Assembly (NCBI GenBank): GCA_023101885.1
Contig: JALPQD010000006.1
Coordinates: 15,958,085 to 16,022,084, forward strand
Reading direction: 5' to 3'
DNA length: 64,000 nt
From: Typhlomys cinereus
Lineage: Eukaryota; Chordata; Mammalia; Rodentia; Platacanthomyidae
In this document: positions 11,866 to 20,634 of the stretch, in pieces
How the letters are laid out: each line of letters begins with the position of its first letter
How positions within the stretch are numbered: the first letter of the stretch is position 1
Position numbers and translations under genes: made by a program
Notes under the pieces: generated by a model
Databases searched by the model: none
What the model was told of the DNA's origin: nothing
The model's input: only the letters and a program-made list of their open reading frames with translations

Positions 11866-13054
11866 AAATTCTTACATGTCAAGATTGTGTCTTTCAGAAC
11901 AAATTCTTTCTCCTAATATTTCAGCACTACTCCAGTCCCCCCTTAAACACCTTGAGAAGTGGATGCTAGGCAGCGTGGTGCTCCCTGACCAGTATTATTT
12001 ACAGGTATTTATAGACAGTTTCATTCATGAGTGTTTTTTCCTCTTCTGTAACTCCCAACTGTAATAAACTGCTAAGAAAACAGAAGCAGCAGGATACATG
12101 GTGGAAGTAAGAATTCTTCACTACAAGAGCTACACTGTTTTCCCCAAAGATCACTGACAGACTTTGATCTCTTAGTACTCACTTGCGCATGAACTTCAGT
12201 CTGTGCTGTAACTTCCAGCAATTAATTCTGTATGCTCTGAAAAAGCCACATTCCACCACCAAGCATGTATAATAACCTATCTCTGGAATGTGATAAACAC
12301 CTCTTTACATAGCTATTCATAAATTTTATAAAGTTTAAATACATTCTTCATATTCAAGACATGTGCTCATTTGAAATTTTATCTGACTTATTTATAAATG
12401 TAATTCTCCTTCAGTTACATTCCTTACTACAAGAGATTTGTATGAAGTACATGAAAGAACCCAGCAGGCATGTTCTTTTTTACTCATCTCTATTTGCTTT
12501 GTTCAGATTTTCTTTCCTCTTAAGTTTCTTAGATTAATGCTCTGCCATGACCTTGTGTGTTGAAAGCATATTTTCTCACTTATGTATGTACCATATGTGT
12601 ATACATGGGTGTATAAGTGAGTTCACTCTACTACTTAAAATTCAGACCCATTGTTCAGGGATGCAATGATACTCTTTAGAGCTCATCTGAGATTGGGTCA
12701 TATATTATATATTGGAATATGTTGGCATATTTTTCCATTCCATCTTTGGATTTCCATATCTTGTTACAGTCATGTATAAAACCTTAAAAATAGGGTTCAC
12801 TCTTCAGGCTACAAGTCTCGAGTATTCTAAAAGATCTCCTAGTATTTAACTATTTGACTCTCATTCTCCCCACTACCATAAGCCCAGACAATACATCTAC
12901 TTACCACCTATCTAGACTTGACAATTCCAGAGTTTCAGGGAATTGAAATCATTCAGTATTTATTCTTTTAAGATCTATCTCTTCAGTTTTTCATCATTTA
13001 TATCATTTAAATCATTGATGATATTTTTATCATTTGATAGATTTAATTACTGAG
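11866..13054. other. Unassigned non-coding sequence
   Basis: No gene or confident repeat is recognised. Frames are short. Confidence 0.35.
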
Positions 13055-13415
13055 AGTCATTCTCAGCTGTCAACTTGATACGTGGGAGGGAAACCTCTTA
13101 GGTATTATCTCTTTAAAACAGAGCTCTGGGAAAGCCTTTAGGTGACTGCTTTAATTGCTTTGGTTGAGGTGGGAAGCCCTGCCATTGAGGGTGGCACCTT
13201 TTTCTCTGCTGTCTAAGAAAGTGAGCTGAACTGGAAAACAAGCAAGTTCACATGCACTGAGCCTAGCCTTCTGCTTGTTCTCTGATGTGATTGGAGCAGC
13301 TCTTTTGCTTCTGGCTCCTGCTGTGACTGTCCTGGGCATGATGGACTATAACCTGTTGTAATGAAATCCTAGCTTTCCTGAGTTATTTGGGCCAGGTATT
13401 TAGTGAAGCAATCAT
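13055..13415 (+). mobile_element. Probable MaLR-type solo LTR
   Basis: It begins near ctcagctgtcaacttgatac and contains ttgaggtgggaagccctgcc, a region with gctcctgctgtgactgtcct, then catgatggactataacctgt and aatcctagctttcctgagtt. This is the order of the rodent MT/ORR1-type (ERVL-MaLR) LTRs as I remember them. No internal region is present. The family name is inferred from memory. Confidence 0.5.
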
Positions 13416-14299
13416 TTTTTAAACTAAAAACTACTTGATGGAAAGGATTCATTGTAGCTTCTAACCTTCCTTTAAAGAACATCTTGGTTGCTTTTGGTTT
13501 ATAATGATTATGCATAAAGCTGAATAAACATGAACATACAGGTTTTTTTTAAATGAATATAGCTCATAATTCAGTTTGGAAAAGAGATAAGGAAAGAACA
13601 GTGAACTAGATAATCTGGTACAATTACACTGCATTTAATAAGAAAAGTTATTTTCCAAAGTGAGAGTTATTGTAAGTTTCCAAGACAGTGACAGAATTCT
13701 GTTGCTTCACTCCTCCCCAGACGTGGGTATAGACATTCGTTGAATTTCAGTCATTCTCATTGCTGTGTTTTGGTATCTCATCATTTAAATCTAGAAGCAT
13801 TTTACAATAGAATATTTTGAGCACTGCTTATATTATGTAGCAAAATATCAATTTTGATTTTGTCATTTTTGACTGACTAGCTGATTTATTGTTGCTAGAT
13901 ATTAAGAGACAATTATATCTTGAATATAAATTCTTTCAAAACAAATATGTTTTTGAATGTTTTCATATTCTCCTTATTTTAAAATATTCATTTTTTCTTG
14001 TTTATTCAGTTCATGGTACTGTATTGAACATAACATGTAATTTAATAATGTGAATCTAATTCTTTCATTCTTTCTCAAATTTTCCTATGATAATCCCATT
14101 TATTCCATAGGTTTTAATAACTTTTCATGTTATTAAATGAATTACATAAATTACAATATATGTAAATATATATTATATGCATATTTATATTATATATATC
14201 ATTTTATGTACCTACATAAAATGTAGGATATATACAATATATTTTATTGTATGTATATATATATAAACAATAGGAATGTGAAATGAAAGAAAATATATA
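13416..14299. other. AT-rich sequence with small palindromes
   Basis: No gene is seen. At 14140-14270 the DNA is almost pure A+T with TATA-type runs. A perfect 11-bp inverted repeat with a 2-nt spacer lies at 14200-14223. It could be degenerate LINE-1 3' UTR belonging to the minus-strand element that follows, but I cannot align it. Confidence 0.35.
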
Positions 14300-14600
14300 T
14301 TTGTCTTTTTGAGTCTGGTTTTATTCTAGTAGTTTGATAAATTCATGAATTTCCACACACAGTGACCAAGCTCTTGTTGTTCTTTGCCTCCCCCAGAGGT
14401 TGCCAGGGATGGGCATTGTGGTCACAGCCAATCTCATGGAAATAATGTAATTTATACTTTTTTATGAATGAAAAAATTCCATTCTATATAGACCATATCT
14501 TAACTCTCTATTTCTCTGTTGTTGAATATGTATGTTAACGCCATAAATAAAATAATAATTTATTGATTATAAACAGTGCTGAAATAAACAGTGATGGGCC

Positions 14601-14791
14601 AGAATCTCTGGGATATGTTAGTATCTCTATTATATGTCAGTATCTCTGGGATATGCCAAACATCTCTGGGACATATCAGTAACTATGGGATATATCAGTA
14701 ACTCTCAGATAAATCAGTGTCTTTGGAATATGGCAGCATATCTGGGATATGTCAGTATCTCTGACATAGGTCAGCATCTCTGAGATGTCAT
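14601..14791 (+). repeat. 19-bp minisatellite inside LINE-1 ORF2
   Basis: About ten diverged units of consensus agtatctctgggatatgtc run head to tail with a 19-bp period (one unit is 20). The seed resembles the LINE-1 sequence expected at this point (ctctttggtatatgtt), and LINE-1 sequence resumes on both sides. The repeat therefore seems to have expanded in place within the dead element. Confidence 0.85.
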
Positions 14792-15017
14792 AATATTGGA
14801 GATATGTTGGTTAGATGTCACAGGAGTGACATGGCTAGGTCATATGTTGAATTCAATTTTAGACTTTTGAGGAATTTCCATGTTCATTTACATTATGGAC
14901 ACACTAGTTTACAATTCCTATCAGCAGTGCATTAGGGTTCCCCTTTGTTGATATACCTGCCAGCATTTGTTGCTATTTCTTTTCTTTATGATTGTCTTCC
15001 TGACTGGAATGGGATAG

Positions 15018-15090
15018 TGTCATGGTTTGAATGTAAGTTGTCCCCTACAGGTTCATGTGTTCGCATCCTTAACTGCTGATTGGGAAGTCT
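15018..15090 (+). mobile_element. MaLR-type LTR 5' fragment
   Basis: tgtcatggtttgaatgtaag followed by cccctacaggttcatgtgtt matches the typical start of MaLR LTRs (tgatatggtttgaatgt, then cccataggctcatgtgtt). Only about 70 bp remain, inside the old LINE-1. Confidence 0.5.
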
Positions 15091-15300
15091 TTTTATCTTC
15101 AAGTATCTATTCTCTAATTTTTCATTGTGTTTCAAAGTTTCATTGTACAGGTCTTTAGGTTCCTTGATTAGGCATTTTCTAAAAGATTCTGTTTGGTTTG
15201 TTTTGTTCTGAGGATTTTTTATGTACTAGAATCATAACCTCTACAAGCAAATATACTTTGACTTCTTCCTTTCTTCTTGTGACCCTTTTATCTCCTCTTT

Positions 15301-15314
15301 TTAAAATATTTATT

Positions 15315-15371
<57 letters not shown>

Positions 15372-15628
15372 TGTCTGTCTATCTGTCTGTCTGTCTGTCT
15401 ATGTGTCCCTGTGGGAGATTAGGAGTAACTTTGGGAATCATCCTAGATCCTACCTACCTCTTTCTTGCTTCCCTCTGGGATTCCCCTGGCTCCGCCTACC
15501 AGAGCAGAAAGTTCAGGCCGCCGTGCCACCATTTCTGCCAGGCGTTTTACATAGGACCTGGGAGCCAAACTCAGGACCTTCTGCCTGCAGAGGCAGAGTC
15601 TTAAGCCCTGAGCTATTTCTCCAGACCT
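15301..15628 (-). mobile_element. CA-tailed SINE, older copy, antisense
   Basis: This is the same family as the SINE at 5630. It ends in gaccttctgcctgcagaggc and gagctatttctccagacc (antisense tRNA head), with gctccgcctaccagagcaga in the body. The tail holds an uninterrupted GT repeat (15321-15370) and a CTGT repeat (15371-15400). It sits in the old LINE-1. Target duplication is not clear. Confidence 0.8.
15321..15400. repeat. (GT)25 and (CTGT)n microsatellite
   Basis: A pure GT run followed by a CTGT run with one CTAT unit. It forms the tail of the antisense SINE. Confidence 0.95.
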
Positions 15629-15750
15629 TCTTGTCTTATATTAAGGAGTATTTCAAGCCTGTTTTGAAAAAGAGAGTAGAAAGTCCACACTTTTTTATTG
15701 TTTCTGAATTTTCAGATATTTTAATTTTATCCCATTTAATATAATGTAGG

Positions 15751-16168
15751 TGTCAGAGTTAGCACAGGTGTCAACTTCACAGTTGTGGGTTTGAGCTTTG
15801 GGCACATTTGTAGAGAATTAGTGGTTGAGTTGGGCCCAAACCAACCTGCAGGAGATTGTCTAGCTGATGGGGAAAACCCAGCCTATGGTGGGTGGGATTA
15901 GGCCTTGGAATAAATTACAGAGAGCTGGTGAGAGAGTTGGAATCCTTCTGTCTGGCAATACATGCTGGTCTGGCAAGTAAGGATCGTCCCTCTCTCGGCT
16001 GTTATGTGGTGATGGTGTGGCCAGTTTCCTCAGCCCTGGTGTTGGTACATGCTCTCCTGTCAAACTGGACTAAGAACTGTAACCAGTAATTGTAAGAGAA
16101 AATAAATCACTTGTTCCCTTATGCCATTTGATGTTATTTATCAGCAACCATGCAGGCTGATTGCAACG
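15751..16168 (+). mobile_element. Solo MaLR-type LTR with 5-bp target duplication
   Basis: A 418-bp element starting tgtcagagtt is flanked by gtagg on both sides (15746-15750 and 16169-16173). LINE-1 sequence resumes exactly outside it. It carries gggattaggccttggaataa, a region with ctgtaaccagtaattgtaag, and an aataaa polyadenylation signal at about 16101 near the 3' end. This fits an ERVL-MaLR LTR. The 3' terminus reads CG rather than CA, possibly a point change. Confidence 0.65.
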
Positions 16169-16296
16169 GTAGGTTATAGGTTTTTTTATATATAGTCTTC
16201 ATTTTCTTGAGATGTGTTCTTGGCCCATTTAAGGCTCTTATCATAAAGGAATGTTATTGCTCTACTAATCAGGTAGATATGTTTTAATGTTTTGTT

Positions 16297-16640
16297 TTGT
16301 TTTTTTCTTTACCTCTGTTAAACATGTGTGCATACGTGTTTACATGTGTGTGGGAACATATATTTACATGTATGTTTATGTGTAAACCCAAGGTTGATAT
16401 TGTTAATCTTCCTCAAAACTCTCTACATCAAGGTCTCTCAATTGAACCCAGAGTTCATCAGTTCAGCTATTCTGACCAAGCAGCTTTCTCTGGGAACCCT
16501 CTGTCTCTGCCTTCCAATAGCCAGAAGTCCAGGTGGTTTGCCACACCCATACAGCATTTAAGTGAATTTTAGGCATTTTTAACTGTGCCTCTCAAACTTA
16601 CACATCAAATGTTTAACCATGGAGCCATCTCACCCAGCTC
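16297..16640 (-). repeat. Rodent-type interspersed repeat with tRNA-like end
   Basis: This is a second copy of the repeat at 5495-6118. It carries cccaaggttgatattgttaa, cttcctcaaaactctctaca, ggtctctcaattgaacccag, then tgccttccaatagccagaag and accatggagccatctcaccc. The last part is an antisense ID/B2-like head. It directly adjoins the antisense LINE-1 and a B1. Confidence 0.55.
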
Positions 16641-16650
16641 ACTTTCAGAT

Positions 16651-16775
16651 TTTTTTTTTTGAAACAGCATCTCACATAACCCCCAAGTGGCCATGAACTC
16701 AATAAGTAGTCAAAGAAGACTTAAAACTTCTCATGCTCCTGCCTCTACCTCCCATGTGATGGGATTGTTACTAAT
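16651..16775 (-). mobile_element. B1-like SINE, antisense
   Basis: A T-run, then gaaacagcatctcacataac, then gctcctgcctctacctccca, tgtgatgggattgtta follow antisense B1 order (gagacagggtctcact, gcctctgcctcccaagtg, ctgggattaca). Confidence 0.65.
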
Positions 16776-17419
16776 CTCCTTGGTGAGAGATGAGTCCCTT
16801 GTAACAAGAAGAACAGTTGAAGAAGGAACAAAAAATGATTCCTTTGACGTCTTCCTTTTCTTCCAGTCCCCATTTTCCTGCCCTTCCCCATCCTATTAGT
16901 CTTATTTTCCCTCTAGATGGCTTTGTTTCTCCTTTCTTGTCACATATTTATACATCTTGAATATATAGCAAAGAAATATTTCAAAAATGTGTTGCTGGAT
17001 ATCAGTATGGATCATATCTCTTTCATATATAAAGAGAATGGGCTAATTTAATCCTGCCTAAATGAAAATCAGACATTGAGTTGGGGTCAATCTGGTTGAT
17101 TATTTTGAATATATGTAGTGTATCCTGATTGATTAAAAGACAAATACAAGAGCTCACACCCTGAAAAAGCTCACCAAAGAAAAACCTCAGCAGAGGTTCC
17201 CAAAGAAGACGAAGAACAAAGGAGTGAAAAAGAACAAAGGTCAGTGTTGATCAGCATATTTACTAGTCTAGACTTTTTCAGATCTTAGCTTCTCTTTGCT
17301 TCTTGGGTTTATCTCTGATTAAGTAGATGACTTAGAATCTCTGGTCTTATCAGGGCTTGTGGACTCCTTTTAATTCTTTGAGATTGTATTCCTAATACAT
17401 TCAGAATTGACCCATCCTC
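16776..17419. other. Unassigned sequence with a lysine-rich open stretch
   Basis: No known gene. About 36 codons ending at the stop near 17251 form a basic, lysine-rich open stretch. The rest is AT-rich and closed. A dead processed-pseudogene fragment is possible but I do not recognise one. Confidence 0.3.
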
Positions 17420-17465
17420 TAATTACTGCAGGGTTATAGACCTGTGCTACCATGTCAGGCTTTAT
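17420..17465 (-). mobile_element. B1-like fragment
   Basis: gggttatagacctgtgctac, catgtcaggc resembles the antisense 5' end of B1 (gggattacaggcgtgtgcca, ccatgcccggc). It is very short. Confidence 0.35.
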
Positions 17466-17877
17466 TAGCTATTTTATGGTTATTCTGTTATTAGACTGTT
17501 CCTCACAATTGATTACATTTTTCAAAAATAATTATTTCTGAATCCCATGATTTAAATTTCATAGATGTTATGATTCAAATTATTTATACAAATGTTTTTA
17601 CATTATTCATGTCTCGAAATTTCCTCATAATTTATATTGGGCTTGACAGAAAATGTGCTTTAGAGAAAAAGGCATTCAATTACTCATGCTTTTCTTAGTC
17701 ACCAATCTAAAATATACAATACCTCTATGTATAAAATTATGGAAAGAGTACTTTAGGACAGGGAAAATGGATAGTTTTCACATTATTTTACTGATATCTC
17801 TTAAGAGTGCACAATGCACAACACATACATGGACAATATGAAGCAAATTTAAATGTATATTTAATGTGAACACATTA

Positions 17878-17907
17878 AGTATAAACATTAAGTATAATGT
17901 TTATACT
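17878..17907. repeat. Perfect inverted repeat, 13-bp arms
   Basis: agtataaacatta (17878-17890) and taatgtttatact (17895-17907) are exact reverse complements with a 4-nt spacer (agta). An overlapping direct repeat (attaagtata) lies just upstream. Confidence 0.8.
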
Positions 17908-17925
17908 ACTCTTTGTATAAATTTT

Positions 17926-18147
17926 TTCTTAATTTTTATTTGTTTATTTAGTGTGACTTAGGGAATCATCTTGTATTGCTGCGAACTCCTCTTTGCTTCA
18001 CTTTGGGATTTCCCAGTCTCCACCCACCAGAGCCAGAAGTGCCCCTTGTTCTGCCTGCTATTTTTAACATAGGACCTGGGATCCTAAATCAGGACCTTCT
18101 GCTTGTGAGGCAGAGTCTTAACTTCTGATTCATCACGCCAGCCCATG
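17926..18147 (-). mobile_element. CA-tailed SINE family, older copy, antisense
   Basis: It contains tgggatttcccagtctccac, ccaccagagccagaagtgcc, acataggacctgggatccta and gaccttctgcttgtgaggca in the order of the family's antisense body and head. Flanks gtataaattt (about 17915) and gtatagattt (about 18148) may be a decayed target duplication. Confidence 0.7.
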
Positions 18148-19194
18148 GTATAGATTTCAAAATCCTTTTTTAAAGCTAATATTGAGCAAAAACCTAATGT
18201 GCTGATGTAAACAAGTTCATGGTCCTTGAATATTTTAGAAAGGGCTACGCGAAGACTGGTTTCATCTTGGAGAATGACTTTTCCACTGATATTAGACCTT
18301 TCTCTCATCATTAGTTTTGAACCTGACCCATTTCCCTAACAATACTGGAAAGAGGTAAATCAGTTTTTTTCCTCCTCAAGAAGTAAAATACCAAACCTAA
18401 AGATAGAGCTACAAGGGCTTTGGTAAGGCTTATTTAGAGAAAGCTCTACCTTTCTGCTTAAAAGAATGAAAGCTAAGTTCTACCTCTCATCCCCTTAGAA
18501 ATATGACATTCTGGTCTGCCTCAGAATTAGAATATTCCATACAATGCTGTTCCCTCAAGAGATAGCCAGGTGAGCTGGTCAATCATCGATTCATTAAACC
18601 ATTTCTTAAGTCTTAAATCTAACTCATTTACCTGAAAACATGCTTAGGAATAGGAGGAATAATCATTCTAACCATGAATGTACATGTGTCTTCCAGAAGA
18701 ACACCCCTCTTCTGGCTGTTTGCCCAGTTTCAATACTAATCCAGCTGGCTTTTTTCAGTTCTAAGTCAAAAATCTTAACTTCTTTTCCTTCTTTCTACAT
18801 TTTTTAAGCTGATGACCTAAGCACAGTTTCACTCTGGGCTGCCCTTAGTGTTTCTCTTGAGTCCTTCACTTTCTATAGTCGCTTTTCAATATTCATGACT
18901 AATTCAAAAGATATTGCTTTCTCCCCTCTATCTCTCCCTCTTAGAAGTCACCCAGATTTAAAACTTGTCTTACCTGTTGATTTTTTCTCAATCCTTAATA
19001 AAACAATCCTCAAAATTCCTTCTGAGTATATTTTTAATCTCATCAACTAAAGAGACTAGAAAGACATGAATGGGAACTTCAATTCCCTTGTAATATAACA
19101 ATCTAATTTCATCCAATGAGATTTTGAGACTCTATAGTGCCTGCTTGCTAAAGGGTCCTATATAGCATCTTCAAGAATTTCCTCAGTCGGTAGC
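18148..19194. other. Unassigned non-coding sequence
   Basis: No gene or confident repeat is seen. A minus-strand consensus-like 5' splice site (cag then gtaaga, complement of 18969-18977) is present without a supporting acceptor. Confidence 0.35.
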
Positions 19195-19305
19195 ATAATC
19201 CAGGGTGATTCCAAAAATCACTTTTTGTGTTCCATAGGTACACATAGTGCTCTCTGATGCACAGAGGTATACACACGGAGAGACACACATTAAAAAAAAT
19301 GTTCC
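19195..19305 (+). mobile_element. CA-tailed SINE family, 3' partial copy
   Basis: cataatccagggtgattcca, aaaatcactttttgtgttcc, then tatacacacggagagacaca and an A-run match the 3' third of the older SINE subfamily (compare 43050-43125). The tRNA-like head is missing. Confidence 0.55.
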
Positions 19306-19371
19306 TGTTTAATTTAATTTGAAGCAATTTGAATTTACTTTTCTTCCCTGCAGTCATGTGTACTTCCACGA

Positions 19372-19705
19372 GGCCTTGAAAGGATTTGGACTATCAATAT
19401 TCCACCAAATCTTCAAAGAGCTCATAAAGCCCCATGGCTCCCTGAAAGACTACTGAGTGTTAATGATGGGTGGTGGAAGGGGGTATTTTCAGGCGCATAT
19501 TCAGGCACATATCATTAAAGGTAACCAATTGTAAACATAGTGCACTATACATAAAGAAAGAGATGAAAATAGGAGGAAGTCTGGCAGGGAAGAAGGATTA
19601 TAATAGGAAAAGGAAGTATGATAGGCTTGGGGATTATGGTGTGAAAATATCTTAAATTCACTGTATTCATGTATGAAACTCTGAAAGAATAAAAAAATTA
19701 AAATA
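19372..19705 (+). mobile_element. Lx-like LINE-1 3' end
   Basis: gatgggtggtggaagggggt, then ataaagaaagagatgaaaat, ggggattatggtgtgaaaat and cactgtattcatgtatgaaa ending in an A-rich tail follow the 3' UTR order of old rodent LINE-1 (Lx type). It is 5'-truncated. It is a different lineage from the LINE-1 at 19974. Confidence 0.5.
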
Positions 19706-19955
19706 GAAAACTGTATTTTTCATGGAATTTTTGAACAGTCTTGAATTAAAATCTTAAGAATCTTGCTTTTCAAACCCAAAGTATGTTTCACAAGCTTTTA
19801 ACATAAACTTCATTAAGTTCCACAATCTAAAATATTAAATGTGGAAAAAATGATTTACTCAAAAGTAAACCTACTGCATTAAAACTGAAGACATGAAGGG
19901 AGAAAATTTTATAATGACTTAGGAAATTTAAAGAATAATGGTCATGTCAACAACT
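19706..19955. other. Unassigned sequence
   Basis: AT-rich DNA just before the target duplication of the large LINE-1. Nothing is recognised. Confidence 0.4.
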
Positions 19956-20075
19956 TCTATTAGCTATGATCAAATCAGTAGAAGAGAGGAGATGAGCAAA
20001 ATAAGGGGAGAAATACTGGAATCAAGATTAGGAAAATGATACAGAAAATCAACCAGTCAAAAACCTGGTTCTTTG

Positions 20076-20634
20076 CCACAATCCAGAACTTCAGAGACTT
20101 TATATCAACCACCTAGAACTAGGCCAGCTTAATCTCTCCCCATCCTGAAGCTCAGGGACATTTGCGGAAGAGGGGGTGGTAAGAGTGTAAGAACAAAAAG
20201 GATGGGAGGAGCAATGATATGTAAGATACTCCATACTAGTTAGGGCTGAAGCAATCATAATTGGACTTTGCATGCCCTGCGCATTGTCCAACACACTGTT
20301 GACCTCACAAAGTCTAGCATCTGCTAAAGGCACCAAGATCCTTGGAGGCAAAGGATTGGCAGCCACAGCAGTGTTCCTATACCTAAGGGGAACACGGGAA
20401 AGGGTTCAGGGAAAGGCCACTGGGTCCTTGTACGTCATTGGAGAGGAAGGCCCAGAGGAAAATCAGACGTGCACAAGAAAGGACTCTCTGGGAATTGGGG
20501 CGGGAGGCACTGGGGGATGGGGAGGGAGGGGGGTGGGGAGGGGGAGCAGGAGGTACGGGGGGGGAGGAGGAGGGAACTGGTGTACCTAATAAGTTTGTAT
20601 GAGCTGAAATAATAATAAAAATGTATTAATAATA
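20076..20634 (+). mobile_element. Nested 5'-truncated LINE-1 3' UTR copy
   Basis: It starts at ccacaatccagaacttcaga, which aligns with 23818 onward of the host element. It continues through the 3' UTR, a very G-rich tract (20503-20580), tgtacctaataagtttgtat, and an A/AAT-rich tail. It contains no coding sequence. It retains CpGs and differs from the host's own 3' UTR at many sites, so it is a later insertion from the same lineage. Confidence 0.95.
20503..20580 (+). repeat. G-rich tract with G-quadruplex potential
   Basis: Many runs of three to eight G separated by one to three bases, in the nested LINE-1 3' UTR. G-rich polypurine tracts that can fold into quadruplexes are a known feature of LINE-1 3' UTRs. 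Confidence 0.8.

Larger units (their letters stand above)
14300..16280 (-). mobile_element. Old LINE-1, antisense, broken into pieces
   Basis: Several blocks match antisense mammalian LINE-1 ORF2 in the right order. They are 14300-14600 (tctttttgagtctggtttta; aaacagtgctgaaataaaca), 14800-15015 (gacttttgaggaatttccat; actagtttacaattcctatc; cctgccagcatttgttgcta), 15095-15300 (ttgacttcttcctttcttct), 15629-15745 (ttttatcccatttaatataa) and 16170-16275 (ggttataggtttttttatat; cttatcataaaggaatgtta). Later insertions separate them. The coding frame is long dead. Confidence 0.75.

Noticed and set aside
14601..14791. CRISPR array
   Set aside because: The 19-bp units are directly adjacent with no spacers, inside a LINE-1.
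15198..15744. Three overlapping Cys/Val-rich frames of up to 139 codons
   Set aside because: They read through the GT repeat and the antisense SINE body.
20272..20589. 105-codon glycine-rich open frame
   Set aside because: It is LINE-1 3' UTR and G-rich tract read through in one frame; no protein resemblance.
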